NCBI GenBank assembly: GCA_035517495.1
Contig: DATIYT010000131.1
Span: 1 to 64,000 of the forward strand
Length of the DNA: 64,000 nt
Source: DASZHJ01 sp035517495
GTDB taxonomy: Bacteria; Pseudomonadota; Alphaproteobacteria; ATCC43930; CGMCC-115725
Direction: 5' to 3'
Positions 35,264-43,340 of this stretch are shown one piece after another. Made by a program: the position numbers and the translations under genes. Below the pieces are notes generated by a model that saw only the letters and a program-made list of their open reading frames with translations, did not search any database and had not been told where the DNA came from. How positions within the stretch are numbered: position 1 is the first letter of the stretch; the number at the start of each line of letters is the position of its first letter.

Positions 35264-36490
35264 TCAGATTTTCACGGGCGCCGCGTCGCGTGAGTAGACG
35301 GGGGTCGCAAGGTACTTGGCCTCGTCGTAAGTCCAGAACTGGCTCACGTCAGGGTAAGTCTTGACGATCGTGTTGACGAGCTTGCCGTCCTTACGGTCCA
35401 AGCGACGGATGAACACGTTGCCCACGACGTTGCCGAGATGATCGAAGCGGAGCGGGCCGCGCGGCGTGTCTTGGAGCGAAACCTGCCGCAGCGCGTCGAT
35501 CAGCGCCTGCTTGTCGTCGGTCTTGCCGCCGGTTTTCTGCAGCGCCGCCTCGATGCACATGCCGTTGACGTAGCAGCCCGCGGAATAACCGCCGGGCAGC
35601 ACCTCATATTCCTTCGCCATCCCCGCCACGAACCGTTTGTTGCTCTCGGTCGCGACGTCGGGCGAATACCAATGCGCGGAAATCGCGCCCAGCGCTTCGT
35701 CGCCGAAACTCTTCAACAGCGCGTCGTCATAGGCGGTCCAGCCCCCGAGGCGGGGAAATTTCAGTCCGGCATCGACGTATTGGCGGTTGAATTTGACCGG
35801 GTTCGACCCGGCGAAGCCGTTCCAGACCCCGTCCACGTCTTGGATCTGCGCGAGGTAGGGAGTGTAGTCGGCGGTCACCAGCGGCGGCCAGAGCTTGAGG
35901 GTGATCTTGCCGCCGTTGTCCTCGAAGACGCGTTGGAAGCCGCCGGCCTGCTCATAGCCAAAGGCGAAATCCTCCGAGATGGTCGCCACGCGCTTCAAAT
36001 TCATGTCCTTCGCCGCATACTCACCGAGCGGGTGATTGCATTGCGAGGAGGTCGAGGACGCGCGGATGAAGAATGGATTGGGCTTGCGCTGCGTCATGTC
36101 GTCGGCCGCTGCCAGGCTCAGCAACGGCACCTTGGCCTGCGCGATGTAGTCGGTGATCGCCAGCAGTTCGAAGGCGGCGAGCGGGCCCACGATGAAATCG
36201 ACGTTCTCGCGCTCGACCAGCTCCTGCGCCTTGGTCTTGGCGCCCGCGGGGCTGCCGCCGGTGTCGGCCGAGATCATCTCCGCCTTGCGTCCGGCCAACG
36301 TGCCTCCACGATCCCTTAACAAGAGGGCGAGGCCCTGCTCCATCTGGATGCCGCCTTGCGCGAGCGGGCCGGTCTTGACGGTCAGCAGTCCGACCTTGAC
36401 CGGGGCGGCATCGGCGAGCGCGGGCGCGCCCAAGAGCGCAGTTGCCGCGGCTCCCGCCATGAAATCGCGGCGATTGGTCTTCCAGGCCAT
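35264..36490 (-). CDS. ABC transporter substrate-binding protein for the liv operon
   Basis: The protein is 408 aa from an ATG with GGAGGTTTT ahead. The N-terminus KTNRRDFMAGAAATALLGAP is a Tat-type signal (NRRDFM) with cleavage near ALADA. The mature domain starts VKVGLLTVKTGPLAQGGIQM and ends TYPDVSQFWTYDEAKYLATP. It is the first gene of the liv operon and closely related to the orphan binding protein at 24758. Hydrolases, Mo-hydroxylases and a monooxygenase nearby suggest an aromatic or amide-type ligand more than leucine; this is inference. Confidence 0.92.
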   Translation of the reverse strand: MAWKTNRRDFMAGAAATALLGAPALADAAPVKVGLLTVKTGPLAQGGIQMEQGLALLLRDRGGTLAGRKAEMISADTGGSPAGAKTKAQELVERENVDFIVGPLAAFELLAITDYIAQAKVPLLSLAAADDMTQRKPNPFFIRASSTSSQCNHPLGEYAAKDMNLKRVATISEDFAFGYEQAGGFQRVFEDNGGKITLKLWPPLVTADYTPYLAQIQDVDGVWNGFAGSNPVKFNRQYVDAGLKFPRLGGWTAYDDALLKSFGDEALGAISAHWYSPDVATESNKRFVAGMAKEYEVLPGGYSAGCYVNGMCIEAALQKTGGKTDDKQALIDALRQVSLQDTPRGPLRFDHLGNVVGNVFIRRLDRKDGKLVNTIVKTYPDVSQFWTYDEAKYLATPVYSRDAAPVKI

Positions 36491-36638
36491 TAAAACCTCC
36501 CATCCTCGGCCGCTCCCGCCGGGAGGGCGCATCTTGTTGATTGTCCGCATGATGGAGGCGGGTGCGCGCGGCCGTCCAGGGGAAAATGGCGGCGGCGAAT
36601 GTCGCGCCCGATTCCACGTCCCGCCGGCCGGCGGTGGT

Positions 36639-36667
36639 TGACCCACGATCTTATCAAATGATAAAAA
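36639..36667 (+). promoter_or_regulatory. Putative promoter with palindromic operator upstream of the LLM monooxygenase gene
   Basis: TTGACC (36639-36644) and ATAAAA (36662-36667) are 17 bp apart in the gap between the divergent liv operon and the monooxygenase gene. The palindrome TTATCAAATGATAA (36652-36665; 6-bp arms around AA) lies across the spacer and the -10 box. A repressor bound there would block the plus-strand promoter. The TetR regulator encoded at 39654 in the same operon is one candidate. Confidence 0.45.
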
Positions 36668-36704
36668 GCGAGATGACCACGACCCGTCGGCACGCGTTTC
36701 GGCG

Positions 36705-37796
36705 ATGAAGCTCGGCTATTTCACGATGCCGCTGCATCCGCCGGAGCGCGACTACAGCGAGACTCTGCGCGAGGACCGCGAAGCCATCCTGTTGGCCGAT
36801 CGTCTCGGCTACGAGGAGGCGTTCGTGGGTGAGCACGTGACAGATCGCGCGGAGACCATCACCTCGTGCCTGGTCTTCATCGCGAGCCTGATCGGCGACG
36901 CCAAGCGGATCAAGCTCGGCAGCGGCACCGTCAACCTTCCGAATACGCACCCCGCTGCCGTGGCGGCACAGGTGGCGATGATCGACCACCTGCTGCAAGG
37001 TCGTTTTCTGCTCGGCATCAGCCCCGGCGGTCTTCGCTCGGACGCCGAAGTGTTCGGCAATCTCGATGCCGACCGCACCGCGATGTTCGTCGAGGGCATC
37101 GACATGGTGCTGAAGATATGGGCCTCCGAGCCGCCCTATAACCTCGAGGGCAAGTTCTGGAAGGTGAGCACCGCCCGCACCATGGATCTGGAAATCGGAC
37201 AGGGCGCCATCCTGCGGCCGCTGCAAAAGCCGCATCCGCCCATCGTGGTGACGGCAGTGGCGCCATTTTCAAAGGGCGTTACGGCGGCGGCGGAACGCGG
37301 CTGGAAACCGATTTCCGCGAACTTCCTGCAGCCGGTCTGGGTCGCCTCGCACTGGCCGATGTACGAGCAGGGCTGCAAGAACGCCGGCCTTCCCGCGCGC
37401 CGAAGCGATTGGCGCGTCGCCAAGAGCATCTTCGTCGGGGATGACGAGGCGGCGGCCCGCCGCTACGCCAAGGAAGAGGGAAGCCCCTATCGCTTTTATT
37501 ACCGCAACCTCTCGCGCAAGCTGATCGGCAACGGGCGTCCCGATCTGTTCAAGCACGATCGCGCGATGCCCGACAGCGCCATCACCCTCGACTACATCGT
37601 CGACAGCCTGGTGATCTGCGGCACGGTCGAGAGCGTCGTCGAGCAACTGCTGAATTTTCGCGAGACGGTTGGCGACTTTGGAACCCTTCTCTACGCCGGC
37701 CACGATTGGGTCGATCCCAAGCTCGGCCGTCGTTCCATGGAGCTGATGGCGAACGAGGTGATGCCGAGGGTCAACAAGGCGATCGGCTCCGGCTAG
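36705..37796 (+). CDS. LLM-class flavin-dependent oxidoreductase
   Basis: The protein is 363 aa. It has the bacterial luciferase-like TIM barrel: MKLGYFTMPLHPPERDYSET, EEAFVGEHVTDRAETITSCL, IKLGSGTVNLPNTHPAAVAA and FLLGISPGGLRSDAEVFG. Later come GWKPISANFLQPVWVASHW and VICGTVESVVEQLLNFR. Such enzymes use reduced FMN and oxygen to oxidise or cleave organic substrates. It heads an operon-like run with a CocE/NonD hydrolase, a TetR regulator and a dehydrogenase, divergent from the liv transporter. The run is plausibly a complete uptake-and-breakdown unit for one compound. Confidence 0.9.
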   Translation: MKLGYFTMPLHPPERDYSETLREDREAILLADRLGYEEAFVGEHVTDRAETITSCLVFIASLIGDAKRIKLGSGTVNLPNTHPAAVAAQVAMIDHLLQGRFLLGISPGGLRSDAEVFGNLDADRTAMFVEGIDMVLKIWASEPPYNLEGKFWKVSTARTMDLEIGQGAILRPLQKPHPPIVVTAVAPFSKGVTAAAERGWKPISANFLQPVWVASHWPMYEQGCKNAGLPARRSDWRVAKSIFVGDDEAAARRYAKEEGSPYRFYYRNLSRKLIGNGRPDLFKHDRAMPDSAITLDYIVDSLVICGTVESVVEQLLNFRETVGDFGTLLYAGHDWVDPKLGRRSMELMANEVMPRVNKAIGSG

Positions 37797-37893
37797 AGCA
37801 TGTTCCGATCAGATTGATTCGGACCATGCTCAAGGTTCGTCGATATTGCCGCATTTTCTGCGCCGAACCGGTGCCCACTTCGGCGGAAAATGC
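37797..37893 (+). repeat. Two palindromic intergenic repeat elements
   Basis: Immediately after the monooxygenase stop lies an imperfect hairpin, AGCATGTTCCGA ... TCGGACCATGCT (37797-37830). A second follows, GCATTTTC ... GAAAATGC with an inner CGCCGAA/TTCGGCG stem (37851-37893). These resemble the scattered palindromic repeats common between genes in Alphaproteobacteria and could act as a weak terminator or processing site. I saw no second copy in this window. Confidence 0.6.
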
Positions 37894-37909
37894 TGTAGGG
37901 AGGCGCGGG

Positions 37910-39643
37910 ATGGACGGAGCGCGGAGCGAGCTGCGCGACGGCATGGCGATTGACTGGGACGTGCCGATCGCGATGGATGACGGCTTGGTCCTGCGCGCCG
38001 ATGTGTTCCGGCCGCCGGTTGTGGGACGCTTTCCCGTGCTGCTGACCTATGGTCCCTATGCGAAGGGGCTCGCGTTCCAGGAAGGTTATCCGAGCGCCTG
38101 GGAGCGGATGGCGTCGCTGCACCCCGACGTGACCGCCGGCTCCTCCAACAAGTACCAGAATTGGGAGGTGGTCGACCCCGAGAAGTGGGTGCCGGAGGGC
38201 TATGTCTGCGTGCGCGTGGATTCTCGGGGCTGTGGGCGCTCGCCCGGCTACATCGATCATTTCTCGCCGCGCGAGACCCGCGATTTCTACCTCTGCATCG
38301 AGTGGGCGGGTACGCAGGATTGGAGCGACGGCAAGGTCGGGCTCTCCGGGATTTCTTATTACGCGATCAACCAGTGGCACGTCGCTTCCTTGCAGCCGCC
38401 GCACCTCGTTGCAATGTGCGTCTGGGAGGGTGCGGCCGACTGGTACCGCGACATGACCCATCACGGCGGGATCGTCTGCACCTTCTGGGCCAATTGGTAC
38501 GACATGCAGGTGAGGACTGTGCAGCACGGGCTCGGCACGCGCGGGCCCAAGAGCCGCGTCACCGGCGATCTCGTCTGCGGACCCGAGACGCTCTCCGAGG
38601 AGGAATTGGCGCGCAACCGCAGCGATTTCGGCGCCGAGATCGTGGCGCATCCGCTCGATGACGCCTATCACAAGGCGCGCAGCCCGATCTGGGAGAAGGT
38701 GACGGTGCCGTTTCTGACCGCCGCCAATTGGGGCGGACAAGGGCTGCATCCCCGCGGCAATTTCGAGGGCTACGTGCGAGCCGCCTCCAAGGAGAAGTAC
38801 CTTGAGGCGCACGGCATCGAGCACTGGACGCACTTCTATACCGACTATGGCGTGGCGCTGCAGAAGCGCTTCTTCGCGCATTTCCTTAAGGGCGAGCGGG
38901 ATCAATGGGAACGCGAGCCCAAGGTCCGCCTGCAAGTGCGCCACGTCGACAGATTCGTCGAGCGTACCGAGAACGACTGGCCGATCCCGCGGACGCGCTG
39001 GACGCGGCTCTTTCCGCACCCTGACCTGAGCCTCCGTTCCGAGCCGCCGCGCACCGTTGCGGCGCTTGCCTATGACGCCAGGGGAGCAGGGCTCGATTTC
39101 CTGACGGCGCCGCTGCCGGAAGCGATGGAGATCACCGGTCCCTCGGCGGCGAAGCTGTTTCTGTCATCCAGTACCAGTGATGCCGACGTCTTCGTGGTGC
39201 TGCGCGTCTTCGCGCCCGACGGTACCGAGGTCGTGTTTCAGGGTGCGATCGATCCGCATACACCGATCGCACAGGGTTGGCTGCGCGCCTCGCACCGCAA
39301 GCTCGATCCGGCGCTGAGCAAATCCTATCGGCCCTATCACACGCACGACGAGCCGTGGCCACTGAAGCCTGGGGAGATCGCCGAGCTCGAAGTCGAGCTG
39401 TGGCCGACCTCGATCGTGGTGCCCAAGGGTTGCCGCATCGGCCTCACGCTGCGGGGCCGCGACTATGAGCATCCCGTTTCCGGCGGCCGCCTCTCCAATT
39501 TCAAGAACGAGCTCAGGGGTTGCGGGCCGTTTCTTCACGACGATCCGCGCGACCGCCCGCCGGCCGTGTTCGCGGGGCGCAACACGTTGCATCTGGGGCC
39601 GGAGCACGCGTGTAGCGTTCTGCTGCCGGTCATTTCTCCTTAG
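37910..39643 (+). CDS. CocE/NonD family hydrolase
   Basis: The protein is 577 aa from the ATG preceded by AGGGAGG. The N-terminal alpha/beta-hydrolase domain has MDDGLVLRADVFRPPVVGRF, VCVRVDSRGCGRSPGYIDHF and the nucleophile region KVGLSGISYYAINQWHVASL. The C-terminal jelly-roll domain (after about 380) has SAAKLFLSSSTSDADVFVVL and GRLSNFKNELRGCG. This is the X-Pro dipeptidyl-peptidase/cocaine-esterase fold, which cleaves esters or amides. It lacks a signal peptide, so it acts on imported substrate in the cytosol. Confidence 0.9.
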   Translation: MDGARSELRDGMAIDWDVPIAMDDGLVLRADVFRPPVVGRFPVLLTYGPYAKGLAFQEGYPSAWERMASLHPDVTAGSSNKYQNWEVVDPEKWVPEGYVCVRVDSRGCGRSPGYIDHFSPRETRDFYLCIEWAGTQDWSDGKVGLSGISYYAINQWHVASLQPPHLVAMCVWEGAADWYRDMTHHGGIVCTFWANWYDMQVRTVQHGLGTRGPKSRVTGDLVCGPETLSEEELARNRSDFGAEIVAHPLDDAYHKARSPIWEKVTVPFLTAANWGGQGLHPRGNFEGYVRAASKEKYLEAHGIEHWTHFYTDYGVALQKRFFAHFLKGERDQWEREPKVRLQVRHVDRFVERTENDWPIPRTRWTRLFPHPDLSLRSEPPRTVAALAYDARGAGLDFLTAPLPEAMEITGPSAAKLFLSSSTSDADVFVVLRVFAPDGTEVVFQGAIDPHTPIAQGWLRASHRKLDPALSKSYRPYHTHDEPWPLKPGEIAELEVELWPTSIVVPKGCRIGLTLRGRDYEHPVSGGRLSNFKNELRGCGPFLHDDPRDRPPAVFAGRNTLHLGPEHACSVLLPVISP

Positions 39644-39653
39644 GATCGGCTTC

Positions 39654-40352
39654 ATGCTCCTGACCCCGCGCCGCCGCGCCTATGCATCGAAGCCCAAGCC
39701 CGCGAAGAGCGGTCATGGCCGCCGCCTCGCGGCGCCCGATCGCGAACAGCAGATCCTCGCGGGCGCAATCCGCTATTTCGCCGAAGTCGGCTTCAACGGA
39801 CAGACGCGCGAATTGGCGCAGCGCCTGGGCATTACCCAGCCGCTGCTCTACCGCTACTTTCCGACCAAGCGGAATTTGATCGAGCGCGTGTTCGGCGAAG
39901 TGTTTCTGAAGCGTCTCGATTCCCGATGGACGCGGCTCATAAGGGATCGCTCGCTGCCGCTCGAAGACCGGCTGATCGAGTTCTATCGGCACTACGCGCG
40001 CGCAACTTATACCTACGAGTGGATTCGCATCTACATGCATTCCGCGCTGCGCGGCAACGACATCAACCGCCGCTACATCAGGATCGTCGAGGAGCGGCTA
40101 TTGAAGCCGATTTGCGTGGAGCTGCGCCATCGGGGAGGCCTGCCCGCCCCGGACGAGGTGCCGATCCGCGAACTCGAACTCGAGCACATTTGGGTAATGC
40201 ACGGCGGGCTCTTCTATTATGCGGTCCGCAAGTACATCTATCAAAGCCGCGTCAGCGGCGATTTCGTGGGCATCGTCCGGCGCGCGGTGCGCGCGATGAT
40301 CGCGGGCTATGCGGCAATCGGCATCGATATCGCGGAGGGAAAAGCGAAATGA
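39654..40352 (+). CDS. TetR/AcrR family transcriptional regulator
   Basis: The protein is 232 aa. After a basic tail (SKPKPAKSGHGRR) the helix-turn-helix is at about residues 27-75: REQQILAGAIRYFAEVGFNG, QTRELAQRLGITQPLLYRYF and PTKRNLIERVF. The C-terminal ligand domain is all-helical. It begins 11 nt after the CocE/NonD stop and overlaps the next gene by ATGA, so it is embedded in the operon it probably controls. Its target could be the palindrome at 36652, but that is a guess from position. Confidence 0.9.
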   Translation: MLLTPRRRAYASKPKPAKSGHGRRLAAPDREQQILAGAIRYFAEVGFNGQTRELAQRLGITQPLLYRYFPTKRNLIERVFGEVFLKRLDSRWTRLIRDRSLPLEDRLIEFYRHYARATYTYEWIRIYMHSALRGNDINRRYIRIVEERLLKPICVELRHRGGLPAPDEVPIRELELEHIWVMHGGLFYYAVRKYIYQSRVSGDFVGIVRRAVRAMIAGYAAIGIDIAEGKAK

Positions 40353-41224
40353 AGGTCGGAGTGGTGGGCGTCGGCATCATGGGGTCGGCGATCGCGCGCA
40401 ATATTCTCAAATCCGGCGCCGGCGTCGTCGGATACGACGTCGATCCCGCGCGCATGGGCGAACTCGAGTCCATGGGCGGCGCGTCCGCGGGTTCCGCCGG
40501 CGAAGTCGCCGCCGCTGTCGACGTGGTGGTGAGCAGCTTGCCCAGCGCCGCTGCGCTCGACGCGACGGTCAAGGCGATGGTCGCCCTGCCGAAGCGCAAC
40601 TTGGTCGTATGCGAGCTGAGCACCTTGCCCATCGACGTGAAGACGAGGGCGCGCGATGCGCTGGCGGCGGCCGGGATCGCGATGCTCGATTGCCCGCTGA
40701 GCGGCACCGGCGCGCAGGCCGTCACCGGCGATCTCGCGGTGTTCGCGTCGGGCGATCGCGCCGCCTACGACCGAATTCAGGACGTTTTCCCGCGTTTCGC
40801 CAGGGTCACCCACTACCTCGGCGCCTTCGGCAACGGCAGCAAGATGAAATTCGTCGCCAATCTGCTGGTCGCGATCCACAACGTCGCCAGCGCCGAGGCG
40901 ATCGTGCTCGGCCGCAAGGCCGGGCTCGATGCCGATCTCGTTGCGAAGGTCATACCGACGGGGGTCGGCACTTCCCGCGTCTTCGAGCTGCGCGCGCCGC
41001 TGATGGTAAAGGGTCGCTATGAGCCGCCGACAATGAAAGTCGAGGTGTGGCAGAAGGATATGGAGATCATCGGCGCCTATGCCAAAAGTCTCGGTGTCGT
41101 TACGCCGCTCTTCAGCGCGAGCGCGCCGATCTACGACGCCGCGGAGGAACGCGGCTTCGGCGGTCAGGACACCGCCGCCGTCTGCGCCGTGCTCGAGGAG
41201 ATGTCGGGTATCGGCGGAGACTAG
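40349..41224 (+). CDS. NAD(P)-dependent oxidoreductase, 3-hydroxyisobutyrate dehydrogenase family
   Basis: The protein is 291 aa. The Rossmann motif is VGVVGVGIMGSAIARNILKS, followed by VVSSLPSAAALDATV, MLDCPLSGTGAQAVTGDLAV (substrate loop) and NGSKMKFVANLLVAIHNVAS with the catalytic lysine. A C-terminal helical domain contains KVEVWQKDMEIIGAYAKS. It oxidises a beta-hydroxy acid or reduces its semialdehyde. It is the last gene of the 36705-41224 run. The following 135 bp to the next gene contain nothing I can assign. Confidence 0.9.
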   Translation: MKVGVVGVGIMGSAIARNILKSGAGVVGYDVDPARMGELESMGGASAGSAGEVAAAVDVVVSSLPSAAALDATVKAMVALPKRNLVVCELSTLPIDVKTRARDALAAAGIAMLDCPLSGTGAQAVTGDLAVFASGDRAAYDRIQDVFPRFARVTHYLGAFGNGSKMKFVANLLVAIHNVASAEAIVLGRKAGLDADLVAKVIPTGVGTSRVFELRAPLMVKGRYEPPTMKVEVWQKDMEIIGAYAKSLGVVTPLFSASAPIYDAAEERGFGGQDTAAVCAVLEEMSGIGGD

Positions 41225-41359
41225 GCCGTGAACCCATAAATTTACTGGGCGAGGGCTTGCCAGAGTCCGCTATGCACCGATAGCGACCGAATTCCGCATC
41301 GCGAAATGACCCGATGGGCCACATGCAGAGATCGCGACACATCCATAACGAAACCACTT

Positions 41360-42187
41360 CTAAACTTTGACCTTATAGAGTGCGACCGGATTGTCCCAGA
41401 ACGCTCGTTTCGACAATTCCGGCCCTAGCACGCGCTCGATGAGGTCGATGTCGGAGGCAAGAAAGGGCCGTTGAGCGCGCGTCGAAGGGAGATCGGTGCC
41501 GAACATCAGCGCGTCTGGATTTTTCTGTGCAATACTTTCGAGTGTCTTTGGGATGTCTACCTTGGTGCGGCCAAAGCCGGTCGCCTTCACTTTGCAGCCG
41601 GCGGCCACCAGATCGAGCAGGACCGGAACTCCCTCCTCGGTCATGCCGAGATGGTCGACGGAGATCTGCGGTAGCTTGGAAAGGCGGCCCACATGCGGCT
41701 TAAGTGCCGCGGCATCGATGTAAAACTCGCAGTGCCATCCAGCAACGGCGTGGCAGCGCGACGCCAGCGCCACGATTTCGTCGATGTCATCATTGAGGCC
41801 ACGTAACACGTTGAAGCGAACCGCGCGCACTCCGATAGTGCCAAGCCTCACAATCTCTTCATCAGGATAATCGTTTGGGATTTGCGTTACGCCGGCCCAA
41901 CTAGGGCCGAGCTTACCCAGCGTGTCGATCAGGTATGTTTGATCATTGGCCTGGAAAGAACCGGAAACAATGGCGCCCGCCACCACGCCGAGCGGCTTAA
42001 CCCGCGCCAGATATTCCTCCAATGGAAAGTCCGGCGGCGTGTAGCCCTGGTTCGGCACTATGGGAAAACGTTGATCGATGATGTGGCAGTGACTGTCAAA
42101 CAGACGCCGCTGCTGCGCGCTGCCGGTGCTGGCGCTGAGCGCTACCGCTGCGCTGCCGATAAGAGTGATGAACTCGCGCCGTTTCAA
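41360..42187 (-). CDS. Exported TIM-barrel amidohydrolase
   Basis: The protein is 275 aa from a TTG start with GGGGGCG about 7 nt ahead; another in-frame TTG seven codons upstream has no ribosome site. LKRREFITLIGSAAVALSAS is a Tat signal with the RR motif, cleaved near GSAQQ. The mature domain has FDSHCHIIDQ (HxH near residues 34-36 from this start), VDHLGMTEEGVP and MFGTDLPSTRAQRPF. This is the 2-pyrone-4,6-dicarboxylate hydrolase-like group. It would act in the periplasm on a lactone or ester. It is monocistronic. Confidence 0.83.
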   Translation of the reverse strand: MKRREFITLIGSAAVALSASTGSAQQRRLFDSHCHIIDQRFPIVPNQGYTPPDFPLEEYLARVKPLGVVAGAIVSGSFQANDQTYLIDTLGKLGPSWAGVTQIPNDYPDEEIVRLGTIGVRAVRFNVLRGLNDDIDEIVALASRCHAVAGWHCEFYIDAAALKPHVGRLSKLPQISVDHLGMTEEGVPVLLDLVAAGCKVKATGFGRTKVDIPKTLESIAQKNPDALMFGTDLPSTRAQRPFLASDIDLIERVLGPELSKRAFWDNPVALYKVKV

Positions 42188-42267
42188 TGTCCGCCCCCAA
42201 AAGACCAAATGGGGGAGTAGTACAACCCTTGCCCGTCTCTAGCGCAAGTGGTTTCTGCGCCGCGCGT

Positions 42268-42660
42268 TCACTCCGCCTTGTCCAGCGCTCTGCGCGCCGC
42301 ATCGGCGAGAAACCGTGATCGGTTCCGCGCCACCTTGTCGATCTGCTCGATTAAGTCTTCGGGGAGCGTTATCTGCACGCGCACCGACCGGTCCGATGTG
42401 ATCGAGACCGGGACCAACACTCGAGCGGCTTCGTTCACGTCGGGATCGACTGGAATATTTTCAAACGGTGTCGGCGTTGGGATCGTGTCACCATCCTCCA
42501 CCATGGCGGAGACATGGAACTCCAGCGCTTCGCGCGCCTGATCGGCCGCGTGTTGGATCGTATCGCCCCCGCTGACGCATCCCGGAAGATCGGGGAAGAA
42601 GACCCCGTATCCTTCGGTGTCGGCTCGCTCGATGATCGCGGGGAAAAAGACAGTTGTCAT
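42268..42660 (-). CDS. hicB: HicB family antitoxin
   Basis: The protein is 130 aa. The N-terminal RNase H-like fold is FFPAIIERADTEGYGVFFPD and LPGCVSGGDTIQHAADQARE, diagnostic for HicB. The C-terminal ribbon-helix-helix is RVQITLPEDLIEQIDKVARN with RSRFLADAARRAL. It binds and blocks HicA and represses the operon. The toxin gene lies 11 bp upstream on the same strand (toxin first, as in most hicAB pairs). Confidence 0.93.
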   Translation of the reverse strand: MTTVFFPAIIERADTEGYGVFFPDLPGCVSGGDTIQHAADQAREALEFHVSAMVEDGDTIPTPTPFENIPVDPDVNEAARVLVPVSITSDRSVRVQITLPEDLIEQIDKVARNRSRFLADAARRALDKAE

Positions 42661-42671
42661 GGTCGCTGCTC

Positions 42672-42863
42672 CTACCTCCGTAACCTCAAACCGGACTGCC
42701 GCTCGATGCTCCTCACGGTCCCTTTCGGGACATCTTTCCGAGGATGCTGGACCGTGACTTTGCCCGGCTTCGTCGGGTGCTTGAACTGGTGGTGGTCACC
42801 CCTGATGGCGACAAGGTGCCAGCCATCCTGTTCGATCTTGCGGATTATGTCTCGGCTGTTCAT
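42672..42863 (-). CDS. hicA: HicA family mRNA interferase toxin
   Basis: The protein is 63 aa, starting MNSRDIIRKIEQDGWHLVAI and continuing RGDHHQFKHPTKPGKVTVQH. This is a double-stranded-RNA-binding-like fold with the active histidine in the GDHHQFKHP motif. PRKDVPKGTVRSIERQSGL ends the domain. Length and sequence are fully typical. The start codon lies in a 20-bp palindrome, so translation and transcription starts are very close and the transcript may be almost leaderless. Confidence 0.93.
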   Translation of the reverse strand: MNSRDIIRKIEQDGWHLVAIRGDHHQFKHPTKPGKVTVQHPRKDVPKGTVRSIERQSGLRLRR

Positions 42864-42881
42864 GTGTATTACGATACACAT
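42862..42881 (-). promoter_or_regulatory. Palindromic operator at the hicA start
   Basis: ATGTGTATTACGATACACAT has perfect 8-bp arms around TACG and overlaps the hicA start codon. Reading the minus strand, TTGTCT and TATCGT are 17 bp apart just upstream and could be the promoter, with the -10 box inside the palindrome. A degenerate half-copy, GTGCATAAAGTACAC, is at 42908-42922. Binding by the HicB ribbon-helix-helix domain is the likely use. Confidence 0.6.
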
Positions 42882-42945
42882 ATGCCGCGAGCAAGACAAG
42901 TATTTATGTGCATAAAGTACACGTATTTCTTTGATACGGTGTGAG

Positions 42946-43280
42946 ATGGGCAAGCACGCAACAGGGTTCGCGACGCGCGCGTTCGCTAGGCTCAGATCAC
43001 TGGTGCCAAGGCTACCCGTCGTGAGCATGGTGACCGCCAATCCGCCGCCGAAGACTGCAGACTCGCTCTACCTTTCACCGGAATGGCGCGCGCTCGTCGC
43101 CAGCATCATCGCTGAGCGCGGGCGCATCTGCGAAGACAGGCAATGCCCAACACCCGTCCATGGTCGCGCATCTTCGGCGATCACGTTGTCGAGTTTCGGG
43201 ATGGTGGCGCACCACTCATTTGGCTCGCGTCCGCTCCCGCGTCTAGCGCGGATGGACACCACGCGCCAGTCTGCCGGCCC
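42946..43280 (+). pseudogene. Frameshifted HNH endonuclease gene
   Basis: The frame from 42946 reads MGKHATGFATRAFARLRSLV, then NPPPKTADSLYLSPEWRALV and ERGRICEDRQCPTPVHG. This is the N-terminal part of small phage-type HNH nucleases. The core continues in another frame from about 43165 as RIFGDHVVEFRDGGAPL, the DH..E...GG element of the nuclease. After that the second metal half is unreadable. So at least one frameshift separates the halves. Expression start could be shared with the hicAB divergent region. The rest to 43340 shows nothing else. Confidence 0.6.
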
Positions 43281-43340
43281 TTTTCTGCATCTTGGTCAAA
43301 GTGCTAATTCCCAGATTGATTCCCGGGCTTTATTGACCGG

